Positions 44,156 to 52,146 of a stretch of DNA of 64,000 bases are shown here, in pieces. Position 1 is the stretch's first letter. Each line of letters starts with the position of its first letter. A program made the translations under genes and the position numbers. The notes under the pieces are model-generated. The model ran no database searches, was not told the DNA's origin, and saw only the letters and a list, made by a program, of their open reading frames with translations. This DNA is from Leifsonia poae (GTDB taxonomy: Bacteria; Actinomycetota; Actinomycetes; Actinomycetales; Microbacteriaceae): the NCBI RefSeq assembly GCF_020009625.1, contig NZ_JAIHLP010000002.1:1736001-1800000 (forward strand), written 5' to 3'.

Positions 44156-45757
44156 TCATCCTGTCATCTCGGTGGGTGTCGACCCCGCGATGCTGTCGCG
44201 CTGTGCGGCGGCGAGCAGCAGCTGGGTGTACGGGTGATGCGGTGCCGAGAGCACCTGCTCGGTCGTCCCTCGCTCCACTACTTCGCCCTCGCGTAAGACG
44301 ACCACTCGATTCGCGATTCGCGCAACGACTCCGAGGTCGTGGGTGATGAACAGGATCGCGAGATCGAGGCGCTCGCGCAGCCCCTCGAGCAGCGCGAGGA
44401 TCTGCGCCTGAACCGATACGTCGAGGGCGGACACGCTCTCGTCGCAGATGAGGAGTTTCGGTTCAGGCGCGAGTGCGCGCGCGATCGAAACCCGCTGTCG
44501 CTGCCCTCCGGAGAGTTGGGCGGGTCGCCGGTCTCGCAATGCGGGGTCGAGCCCCACGAGGGTGAGGAGCTCGTCGACGCGGTTCGCGCCCTTCCCGGCG
44601 GCCCGAAGCGCTTCCGCGAGCGCAGAGCCGACCGTGAACGAGGGATTCAGCGTCGAGTACGGATCTTGGAAGACGACCTGAACCTGGCCGGGCGTTCGGC
44701 CTTTGCGCCCGGACGGAAGCCTCAGCCCTTCCAGCTCGACGGTGCCATCATCCGGACGTTCCAGCCCCGCGATGCACCGCGCGAGGGTGGACTTGCCAGA
44801 GCCGGACTCACCGACGACCGCAACGACTTCGCCGGCGGAGACATCGACGGAGGCCGATCGCAGCGCGTGGTTCGCGCCGAATCGCTTGGAGATGTTCGAA
44901 ACGACCAACACCGGCCTCGGGGCGCCCGTGAGCGGTGCGACGGGGTCGGCGAGGGCCGGGTTGGAGTCGATGAGGGCCTGGGTGTACGCGTTCGCCGGCG
45001 CTGTGAGCACGCGTTCCGCGGTACCGCGCTCGACGACCTCGCCGTGGCGCATCACGATCACGTCATCGGCGCGCCCGCGCACGACCCCCAGGTTGTGGCT
45101 GATCAGGATCAGGCTCATCCGGTGCGAACGCTGGAGCTCGTGCAGCAGGTCGAGGATCTCCCCCTGCGTACTGGCATCCAGCGCCGTCGTCGGCTCATCG
45201 GCGATGAGCAGGCGCGGCGCCGCCGCCAGAGCCGCCGCGATCGCGACGCGCTGACGCATCCCGCCGGAGAGTTCGAACGGGTATTGCGAGGCGACTCGGG
45301 AGGGAAGGTGCACCTCATCGAGCCGGCGCATCATCTCGTCGCGCAGCGCGCCGCGAGGGTGCTTGGTGCCGCGTTCCGCGCCGGCTCTCACGGATTGCAG
45401 GGTCCACTGGATCTGATCGCCGCACCGGTAGAGCGGGCTCAGGCTGGTGAACGGATCCTGCAGGAGCAGAACCGCGCGCCGACCGCGCACACGAGACCAG
45501 ACGCTCGTGCTGGTTCCCGAGAGGTCGTACGGATAGTCGTCGATCGTCGCCGTGCCCTGCGCGGTCACCCCGCGCGGCAGCAGCCCGGTGATCGCACGGG
45601 CGGTCATCGACTTGCCCGAGCCGGACTCGCCGATGATAGCCGTCATGCTCCCTGCCGGGACGGCCAGATCGAGCGGGTGGACGATGGTGCCGTTCGGCCC
45701 CTGAACGCTCAGGCCCGACACCGTGAGTCCGGATACCGCAGCGGGAGTCTCGCTCAT
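44156..45757 (-). CDS. Second oligopeptide-type ABC ATPase, two fused domains
   Basis: The product is 533 aa. Domain 1 has Walker A GESGSGKSMTAR near residue 40 and signature LSGGMRQRVAIAAAL near 165. Domain 2 has GESGSGKSTLAR near 315 and signature LSGGQRQRVSIARALAPEP near 420, each followed by a Walker B. The DppD/DppF-type fusion powers the permeases encoded upstream. The start overlaps the permease stop (TCAT, 45754-45757). Confidence 0.93.
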   Translation of the reverse strand: MSETPAAVSGLTVSGLSVQGPNGTIVHPLDLAVPAGSMTAIIGESGSGKSMTARAITGLLPRGVTAQGTATIDDYPYDLSGTSTSVWSRVRGRRAVLLLQDPFTSLSPLYRCGDQIQWTLQSVRAGAERGTKHPRGALRDEMMRRLDEVHLPSRVASQYPFELSGGMRQRVAIAAALAAAPRLLIADEPTTALDASTQGEILDLLHELQRSHRMSLILISHNLGVVRGRADDVIVMRHGEVVERGTAERVLTAPANAYTQALIDSNPALADPVAPLTGAPRPVLVVSNISKRFGANHALRSASVDVSAGEVVAVVGESGSGKSTLARCIAGLERPDDGTVELEGLRLPSGRKGRTPGQVQVVFQDPYSTLNPSFTVGSALAEALRAAGKGANRVDELLTLVGLDPALRDRRPAQLSGGQRQRVSIARALAPEPKLLICDESVSALDVSVQAQILALLEGLRERLDLAILFITHDLGVVARIANRVVVLREGEVVERGTTEQVLSAPHHPYTQLLLAAAQRDSIAGSTPTEMTG

Positions 45758-46686
45758 TGCAGCCCCCGCTCACGCAGGGCGTCGTCCAGGCCGTCGCCGA
45801 CGACGTTCACTGCCATGGCGACGAACACGATCAACAGCGCTGGGACAACGAGCATCGCCGGATTCTCGGTCATGATGCTCTGCCCATCCGAGATCTGCCG
45901 CCCCCAGTCCGGCGTTCCCGGAGCGACACCGATGCCGAGGAAAGACAGTGAAGAGAGCGTGACGAGCGCGATCGCGATGTTCAGCAGGAAGTTCGTGACG
46001 ATCAGGGGCCACACGTTCGGCACGATGTGCCGGTACATGATGGTGAAGCGCGACAGAGAGAGCATCTGTGCTGCCTCGACGTACGGCCGCGGCGCCTGTT
46101 CGGTCACCCCGGCACGAACGATGCGGATGTCGGAGGGGCAGAACAGGAAGATCAGAAGAACGACCGTCACCCAATATCCGGCCCCGAAGATCCCGGCGAC
46201 GACCAGCGCCACGAGCATCACGGGCAGGGACAGCAGGATGTCGACGATGCGTCCGATGATCGTGTCGGCGGTGCCACGCAGGTATCCGGCCAGCGTGCCG
46301 AACACGATGGCCAGCACCATCGATCCTGCGGCGATGACGACGGGACCGATCGTCGCAGAGCCCGTCCCCGCGAGAGTGAACAGCAGCACGTCGCGGCCGA
46401 GCGAGTCGGTTCCCAGCGGGTGGCCGATCGTTCCGGGCGGGAGTGTCGTGTCGAGGATGTGCTGGGTGGTGGCCGCCGATTGCAGAAGCGGTGAAACGAT
46501 GGCCGCGATGGCGATGACGACCAGGAAGCCGGCCGAGACCATGACCGTCCAGCTGCGGTGCTTCGCCGGGCGGGCGCGCCAGCGCCCGCGTCGCACGGAC
46601 GCTGGGCGCTTCGCCGACCCGCCGGTGCCGTGCGGCCCATCCGATTCGGTTCCACCGAGAGCGACCGGCGTGATCGGGCTGCTCAT
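45754..46686 (-). CDS. Oligopeptide-type ABC permease (DppC-like)
   Basis: The product is 310 aa with an unusually long, basic and proline-rich N-terminus (about 45 residues) before the first membrane helix (VMVSAGFLVVIAIAAIVSPLL). The DppC motif GHPLGTDSLGRDVLLFTLAGT and EAA loop YRHIVPNVWPLIVTNFLLN are present. It overlaps both neighbours by 4 bp. It forms the channel with the next gene upstream. Confidence 0.93.
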   Translation of the reverse strand: MSSPITPVALGGTESDGPHGTGGSAKRPASVRRGRWRARPAKHRSWTVMVSAGFLVVIAIAAIVSPLLQSAATTQHILDTTLPPGTIGHPLGTDSLGRDVLLFTLAGTGSATIGPVVIAAGSMVLAIVFGTLAGYLRGTADTIIGRIVDILLSLPVMLVALVVAGIFGAGYWVTVVLLIFLFCPSDIRIVRAGVTEQAPRPYVEAAQMLSLSRFTIMYRHIVPNVWPLIVTNFLLNIAIALVTLSSLSFLGIGVAPGTPDWGRQISDGQSIMTENPAMLVVPALLIVFVAMAVNVVGDGLDDALRERGLQ

Positions 46687-47663
46687 CGGGTCAGCTCCCT
46701 CGCGCGAACCCGCGGATCGAAGACCAGGTAGCTGAGGTCGACGACGATGGTCACGATTGCGATGGCCGCGGCGATCACGAGGGTGAGGGCCTGCACAGTG
46801 GGGAGATCTTTGAACAGCACAGACTCCTCCAAGAGCTGTCCGATCCCCGGCAACGAGAAGACCGTCTCCACGATGATCGTGCCGCCGATGATGAAGGTCA
46901 GGATGAGACCCGCGCTGGTGACGATCGGAATGAGCGCGCCGCGCAGAGCGATCCGCTGCACGACGCGTCGATGCAGCCCTCGTGCACGAGCGAAGGTGAT
47001 CGCATCGCTGTCGAGCTCGCGGATCACGGCGGCGCGTGTCATCCGCATGAGAATCGCACCGATCCCCGCGGCCAGCACGATGGACGGCAGCATCAGATGC
47101 CAGAGCTGGTCCCAGAATCCACTGCCCGACCCGTACGCCGGAAAGATCGGCAACAGCATCGCGAAAAGGTAGATCCCGAGAATCGCCAGCGCGAAGGTCG
47201 GGGCCGACAGTCCGGTCAGGGTGAGTGCGCTCGCGACCCGATCGACGGCGCTACCGCGATGCCACGCACTCAGGATGCCGAGCGGCACCGAGGAGGCGAC
47301 GGCGATGACGAAGGAGACGACGATCAGGATGATGGTCACGCTGCTGCGGTCGGCGAGCACCTGGGTGACGGGCTGCTGCAGCCGAATGGAGGTGCCGAGA
47401 TCACCGTGCAGCACCCCGCCCAGCCAGCGGAAGTACTGCACGAAGAACGGATCGTCCAGGTGGTATTGCGCCCGGATGGCGGCGATGGCCCCCGGCGTGC
47501 TCGGCCTGTTGCCGAGCAGGTTCTTGACCAGATCGCCGGGCGCGAGATACATGAGCGCGAAGGTGAGGAACGAGATCACCAGCAGGATCACCACGATGCC
47601 GAGCAGGCGCAGCGCTATGGTCCTGCCCAGACGCAGCGACTGGCTGGTTCTCGTGTCGGTCAT
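46683..47663 (-). CDS. Oligopeptide-type ABC permease (DppB-like)
   Basis: The product is 326 aa. Membrane helix one is IALRLLGIVVILLVISFLTFALMYLAPG. The conserved YHLDDPFFVQYFRWLGGVLHGDLGTSI region follows, with an EAA loop (QRIALRGALIPIVTSAG) near 240. ATG 47663 overlaps the binding-protein stop; an in-frame start at 47771 would add 36 unrelated residues and is rejected. Works with the DppC-like subunit. Confidence 0.93.
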   Translation of the reverse strand: MTDTRTSQSLRLGRTIALRLLGIVVILLVISFLTFALMYLAPGDLVKNLLGNRPSTPGAIAAIRAQYHLDDPFFVQYFRWLGGVLHGDLGTSIRLQQPVTQVLADRSSVTIILIVVSFVIAVASSVPLGILSAWHRGSAVDRVASALTLTGLSAPTFALAILGIYLFAMLLPIFPAYGSGSGFWDQLWHLMLPSIVLAAGIGAILMRMTRAAVIRELDSDAITFARARGLHRRVVQRIALRGALIPIVTSAGLILTFIIGGTIIVETVFSLPGIGQLLEESVLFKDLPTVQALTLVIAAAIAIVTIVVDLSYLVFDPRVRARELTR

Positions 47664-49303
47664 TTTGCCTTGGCTGCAAAGAGATCGGGGCCCCATGTCG
47701 TCAGGAACGAGTATGGACTGTAGCCCTTCATCCCGATCGTGTTGCTGAAATAGGTGAGCGACTTGCCCCACCAGATCGGCACGTTCACGACCTGCTCAGC
47801 GTTGATGTCTTCGAGCTTGAGAAGGGACGCGATCCGCGCCTTCGGGTCCTTCTCTGCAGCGGAGGAGGTGAGGAGATCATTGGCGGTCGTGTCGGTGAAG
47901 TTGTTCGGGTTGTCCGGGCCGAGGAGGTAGCCGTTGATCTCGGAGGGGTCGGCCGTCGTGGAGAAATACCACATGAAGCCAAGGCCGTGTTTGCCGTCGC
48001 CGATCGTCGCCAACCACTGCTCGATCGGCACCTCGGAGACGGAGACTTTGATGCCGATGGTCTTGAGGTTCTCGGCGATCGCCTGAGCGGCCAGGCCGAT
48101 CTGCGGTCCGGTGTTCGGATAGGTCAGGTCGACGCTGAAGCCCTGCGGTACCGACGACTCGGCGAGCGCGGCTTTCGCCTTCTTCATGTCGAACGTGCGC
48201 TGCGGAACCTCGGCGAGCAGTTTCTGCGCCTGCGCGGCAGTGTATGAGGGCGCAAGCGACTCCGGGGTCATGATCGCCGTTGCCGGCCGTCCGAGCCCAC
48301 GCAGCAGATTCTTGACGATGACGTCCCGATCGATGCTGTACGCGATGGCCTCGCGAACATGGATGTCGTTGAAGGGCTTCACATGCTGGTCGAAGATGAG
48401 GCCGACGTAAGAGAGGTCGTTGACCGCTTCGATACGCGAGTTCTTGATTCCCTGCCACTGCGTGAGCTGGGTGATCGGCACGTTGAAGCCGATATCGATG
48501 TTGCTCTTCTGCGCCGCGACGAGACGCGTGTTGTCATCCGTGATGAAGTCGATCACGATCTTCTTCACCTTGGGCACACCGCCCCACCAGGTATCGACCC
48601 GCTCGAGCGTCACGTGCGAGTCGGGAACGAACTCGGTGACCTTGTACGGTCCCGTGCCGAGAATCAGCGACTGGCTGGTGCCCACCTTTCCGTCGTGCTC
48701 CTGCCAGAACTTCTTCTGGGTGACGGCGATGGCGCCGGCGATCGACATGTTCACCAGGAATCCGGCATCCGGATGTTTCGTCGTGACCGTGACCTCATCG
48801 GCGCCGGTGACCGCCACCGAAGCCATGTTCTGCAGGTAGTAATACGTTCCCGGTGACGCGGTCGGATCGGCCGCCTCCTTGATGCTGAAGGCGACATCCT
48901 CTGCGGTGAGGGGGTCGCCGTTCTGAAACTTCGCGTCCGTGCGAAGCGTGAACACGTAGGTTGTGTCGTTCGGTGTGGTCCAGCTCTTGGCCAGCGCCGG
49001 CAGCATCTTTCCGGCGGCGTCGCGGGTGACGAGACCCTCCTGCACCGTGGAGATGACGTTGTAGTTGAGGATGCCGTCTTCAACGCCCGGATACAGGCTC
49101 GAAAGAGATCCCGGCAGACCGATCGTGACCTGGTTGACCTCAGCGCCGGTGTTCTCGAGCGTGACCTTCGGACCGTCGACGTTCGCCTCCGTCGTGCGCG
49201 GCGCTGCGGTGCACGCAGCGATTCCGAGCGTCATCACGATGCCCACGACCAACGCGCCGATTCGGCGTCTCGCCGGGCGCCCAGCGCCTGCTGATGAACT
49301 CAT
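47660..49303 (-). CDS. ABC substrate-binding lipoprotein, SBP_bac_5 family
   Basis: The product is 547 aa. The signal peptide RRRIGALVVGIVMTLGIAACTAAP ends in lipobox IAAC. SBP_bac_5 features include YVFTLRTDAKFQNGDPLTAEDVAFSI near residue 110 and HVREAIAYSIDRDVIVKNLL near 300. ATG 49303 has AAGGAGC eight bases upstream. First gene of the operon ABC transporter / C39-like / TetR, with a TetR palindrome 70 bp upstream. Ligand unknown; given the flanking amine enzymes, a peptide or amine-linked compound is plausible. Confidence 0.93.
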   Translation of the reverse strand: MSSSAGAGRPARRRIGALVVGIVMTLGIAACTAAPRTTEANVDGPKVTLENTGAEVNQVTIGLPGSLSSLYPGVEDGILNYNVISTVQEGLVTRDAAGKMLPALAKSWTTPNDTTYVFTLRTDAKFQNGDPLTAEDVAFSIKEAADPTASPGTYYYLQNMASVAVTGADEVTVTTKHPDAGFLVNMSIAGAIAVTQKKFWQEHDGKVGTSQSLILGTGPYKVTEFVPDSHVTLERVDTWWGGVPKVKKIVIDFITDDNTRLVAAQKSNIDIGFNVPITQLTQWQGIKNSRIEAVNDLSYVGLIFDQHVKPFNDIHVREAIAYSIDRDVIVKNLLRGLGRPATAIMTPESLAPSYTAAQAQKLLAEVPQRTFDMKKAKAALAESSVPQGFSVDLTYPNTGPQIGLAAQAIAENLKTIGIKVSVSEVPIEQWLATIGDGKHGLGFMWYFSTTADPSEINGYLLGPDNPNNFTDTTANDLLTSSAAEKDPKARIASLLKLEDINAEQVVNVPIWWGKSLTYFSNTIGMKGYSPYSFLTTWGPDLFAAKAK

Positions 49304-49372
49304 CACGATGCTCCTTCGCACGAACGGTCTTCGCACGTTATCGCACTGGCGTTGAATTGTCATTAGATGATT

Positions 49373-49388
49373 TTGAATTGCCGTTCAA
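49373..49388. promoter_or_regulatory. TetR palindrome before the second peptide ABC operon
   Basis: TTGAATTGCCGTTCAA has the same 5-bp arms as the site at 42349 and shares all but five pyrimidine- or purine-conserving positions with it. On the minus strand TTGAAC (49388-49383) could be the -35, with TAATGA (49365-49360) as -10 after 17 bp. A half-site copy begins at 49352. Confidence 0.6.
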
Positions 49389-49542
49389 CCGTGTCGAGCC
49401 CCGTCTCGCACGGCGCGATCGACCTCGTCTCTGTACACCCGCCGTCGGCCGCAGCCCTTCGCGTCACACACACAGGAGACGACCGGCACCCTCAGAGTTA
49501 GAGTGGTTGCCCTGGCATCGCGCGGCGAGGGAAGGGAGCCAC

Positions 49543-50451
49543 ATGACGGATGAGTCGACGTGGCCGGCGCTCCCGGTGGCCTCCTGGACTCCGACCCGGG
49601 AGACGCTCCATATGTGGACGCAGATCATCGGGAAGATCACGATGGCTCTGGCATCGCCGATCAACCACTGGTGGCACGTGACGTTCCGGGTCGGTGCGCG
49701 CGGACTCACGACGGGTGGGATCCCTGTCGGCCCACGCATGTTGGAGATCGCGTTCGACTTCGTCGACCACATCCTGGTGGTGCGAACCAGCGACGGGGGA
49801 ATGGTTTCGCTCCCCCTCCCCGGCCTCTCGGTCGCGGAATTCTATGCAGATGTCTTCGCGGCGCTCCGCCGGCTCGGCGTCGAGGTCGCCATTCAGCCGA
49901 CTCCGAATGAAGTCGAGATCGCCATCCCGTTCGCGGAAGACACCGTGCACCGCACATATGTCGCGGAGCACGCGAACGCGTTCTGGCGGCAGCTGATCCA
50001 GGCCGATCGCATCCTCGCGCGGTTCCGTTCCGGCTTCCTCGGCAAGGCCAGTCCCGTGCACTTCTTCTGGGGCTCACTGGATCTCGCGGTCACTCGGTTC
50101 TCCGGGCGCACCGCCCCACCGCACCCCGGCGGCGCACCGAACTGCCCCGTGAGGGTGATGAGGGAGGCCTACTCCCACGAGCTCAGCAGTGCCGGATTCT
50201 GGCCGGGCGGTGGCACCGAGGGCGCGTTCTACTCCTACGCCTACCCCGCTCCGAACGGTTACGCCGACGCGGACCTGCCCGAGGGCGCCTCGTTCAGCAC
50301 TGAGTACGGCGAGTTCCTACTGCCGTACGAGACGGCCAGAATGTCGACCGACCCAGACGGCACCGTGCTGGCGTTCCTCGATGCGACCTACCACGCAGCC
50401 GCCAGCCTCGGCGAGTGGCCGCCTGGCATGGAGTTCCCCGATCACGAGTAA
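49543..50451 (+). CDS. DUF5996 family protein
   Basis: The product is 302 aa, soluble. It carries DUF5996 landmarks: TLHMWTQIIGKITMALASPINHWWHVTFRVGARGLTTG near residue 25, IAFDFVDHILVVRTSDG near 75, and HFFWGSLDLAVTRFSGR near 180. The family is common in actinobacteria and proteobacteria and has no known function. GAAGGGAG precedes ATG 49543. It begins an apparent three-gene run with a UBP zinc finger and an AhpD-like protein. Confidence 0.85.
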   Translation: MTDESTWPALPVASWTPTRETLHMWTQIIGKITMALASPINHWWHVTFRVGARGLTTGGIPVGPRMLEIAFDFVDHILVVRTSDGGMVSLPLPGLSVAEFYADVFAALRRLGVEVAIQPTPNEVEIAIPFAEDTVHRTYVAEHANAFWRQLIQADRILARFRSGFLGKASPVHFFWGSLDLAVTRFSGRTAPPHPGGAPNCPVRVMREAYSHELSSAGFWPGGGTEGAFYSYAYPAPNGYADADLPEGASFSTEYGEFLLPYETARMSTDPDGTVLAFLDATYHAAASLGEWPPGMEFPDHE

Positions 50452-50461
50452 GGAGTGCACG

Positions 50462-50809
50462 ATGACCGAAGACATCGACACCAGCGTCCCGCCGAGCGGA
50501 GCCGGCTGCCTCGACTGCGACAACGCCGGCGGGTGGTGGGTGCATCTGCGCCGCTGCGCCGAGTGCGGCAATGTCGGCTGTTGCGACGACTCCCTCTCCC
50601 GCCACGCGCGTGCCCATGCGACCGCGACGGGTCACCGCTACATTCAGAGCTTCGAACCCGGTGAGGACTGGTTCTGGGACTACCGCACCGACCAGTACGC
50701 GGAGGGACCGCAGCTCGCTCCGCCGACGAGTCACCCGGAGGAGCAGAGCGTTCCCGGCCCGGCGGCTCGGCTCCCGCGCGACTGGCAGGCCATCCTTGCG
50801 TCCCGCTGA
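50462..50809 (+). CDS. UBP-type zinc finger protein
   Basis: The product is 115 aa. The zinc-binding core is CLDCDNAGGWWVHLRRCAECGNVGCCDDSLSRHARAHATATGHRYIQSFEPGEDW, with Cys/His spacing typical of UBP/BUZ fingers (three CxxC-like pairs and the H-x3-H segment). In eukaryotes this finger binds the ubiquitin C-terminus; bacterial versions are small stand-alone proteins of unknown target. AAGGAG precedes the ATG by five bases, and the gene starts 11 bp after the DUF5996 gene. Confidence 0.9.
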   Translation: MTEDIDTSVPPSGAGCLDCDNAGGWWVHLRRCAECGNVGCCDDSLSRHARAHATATGHRYIQSFEPGEDWFWDYRTDQYAEGPQLAPPTSHPEEQSVPGPAARLPRDWQAILASR

Positions 50810-50822
50810 GGGGAGGATCCCC

Positions 50823-51296
50823 GTGCGCCCCTACATGGACAAGGCAATGCGCGAGGCGTGGGGCGCCGCGCGGGAATTGTCGTCCGTCGTCTCCGAAGCC
50901 GCGCTCCGTGCAGGCCTGACCCCACAGGAGGCGGAGCTCATCAAAGTGCGTGCGTCCCAGCAGAACGCGTGCGCCTTTTGCCTCGACCTGCACTCCCGGG
51001 AGGCGCGCAAGGTCGGAGTGCCCCAGCAGAAGCTCGACATGCTGCCCGCGTGGCGCGACGCTCAGCTTTACAGCGAACGGGAGGAGGCGGCGCTCGCGAT
51101 CGCCGAAGCGGCCACTCGACTGCCGTTGACGGAGGATTCCCGCGCCGATCTCGTCGCCGCGCAGACCGTGCTGGGTGATTCCGCATACATCGCCGCAGAG
51201 TGGATCGCTGTGACGATCAACACGTTCAACCGCGTCTCGATCCTCAGCGGACACCCAGTGCAAGCGCGCGACGCCGACGGGAGGCTGCTTCCATAA
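50823..51296 (+). CDS. AhpD-like carboxymuconolactone decarboxylase family protein
   Basis: The product is 157 aa from GTG 50823, with GGGGAGGA upstream. The signature ACAFCLDLHSREARKVG near residues 53-70 holds the redox CxxC and the conserved His of alkylhydroperoxidase D proteins. It should act as a thiol peroxidase-like disulfide reductase or decarboxylase in the cytoplasm. A shared operon with DUF5996 and a zinc finger suggests a stress or redox theme (inference). Confidence 0.88.
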   Translation: MRPYMDKAMREAWGAARELSSVVSEAALRAGLTPQEAELIKVRASQQNACAFCLDLHSREARKVGVPQQKLDMLPAWRDAQLYSEREEAALAIAEAATRLPLTEDSRADLVAAQTVLGDSAYIAAEWIAVTINTFNRVSILSGHPVQARDADGRLLP

Positions 51297-51402
51297 CGTC
51301 AGCGATTTCCGCTTCGCTGCTGGCGCCGCGCGGACCGCACGAGGAGTGCTGCGGCATCGACCGGTTGAAACCGCCCTCCCTACCAGCGCTGTGCGGTGGC
51401 GC

Positions 51403-52041
51403 CTATGATTCGGGGGCGATCGGTGGGCGCAGGAGCTGGATCAGTCCATCGATGTAACCGCGGAATTCGGCAGCGATATCGATGTCCGGGTCGAGCAGCC
51501 ATTGCGTCTGAAGCCCGTCCATGACGGCCACTATCTGACGTCCGATTCGAACCGGGTCCGTATCCCGTCGGAACTCACCGGCGTCGATTCCACCCCGCAC
51601 GCTGTTCGCCATCGTGTTGCACAGCGTGCGATAGCGTTCGCGCGCCCACTCGGCAGCTGGATGGTCGATTGTCACAGATTCGCCGACCATGACCATGAAC
51701 AGTCGGGCGAGATCGGGGGCAGCGGAGTTGAGCTCCATGAGGCGGAGATTGTATTCAAGGTCTGCAACCCCGACCGGTGAGCCCGCTTCCTCCCAACGCC
51801 GGTTTGACTGATCGTCGCGGCTGCGAAGGATCTCGATGAGAAGTTCGTCCTTCGACGGGAAGTGGTGACGCAGGCCGGTCTCGGAGATCTCCGCGCGCTC
51901 GGCGATTCGGGTCATCGCGGCACCCCGATACCCAAACTCGGCGAACTCACGGAGCGCAACCCCGAGGATACGGTCGCGGCTGCGCCTTCCAGACTCGTAG
52001 GTGCCAGATGCCGGTCGCCGTGCGGCGGGGTTTTTGGGCAT
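51403..52041 (-). CDS. TetR-family regulator of the GH3/esterase operon
   Basis: The product is 212 aa. The HTH is at residues 20-65 (RRSRDRILGVALREFAEFGYRGAAMTRIAERAEISETGLRHHFPSKDELL). The C-terminal helices (MVGESVTIDHPAAEWARERY; RIGRQIVAVMDGLQTQWLLDP) resemble TetR_C_6/BetI-like proteins. A TATACT box (52053-52048) ends six bases before the ATG, suggesting a leaderless mRNA. It diverges from the GH3 gene across a 22-bp palindrome and probably represses that operon. Confidence 0.92.
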   Translation of the reverse strand: MPKNPAARRPASGTYESGRRSRDRILGVALREFAEFGYRGAAMTRIAERAEISETGLRHHFPSKDELLIEILRSRDDQSNRRWEEAGSPVGVADLEYNLRLMELNSAAPDLARLFMVMVGESVTIDHPAAEWARERYRTLCNTMANSVRGGIDAGEFRRDTDPVRIGRQIVAVMDGLQTQWLLDPDIDIAAEFRGYIDGLIQLLRPPIAPES

Positions 52042-52084
52042 GTCGGAAGTATAGGCTCCGACGGGAAAACAACAGATTGGTAAC

Positions 52085-52106
52085 AAACAGTGACTGGTCA
52101 CTGTTT
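52085..52106. promoter_or_regulatory. 22-bp TetR operator palindrome
   Basis: AAACAGTGAC (52085-52094) and GTCACTGTTT (52097-52106) are exact complements around TG. The site lies between the TetR and GH3 genes, about 40 bp before the GH3 ribosome-binding site. Confidence 0.8.
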
Positions 52107-52146
52107 TCACCCTACGTTGGTCTCATTCACGAAGGAGAGATCACCG

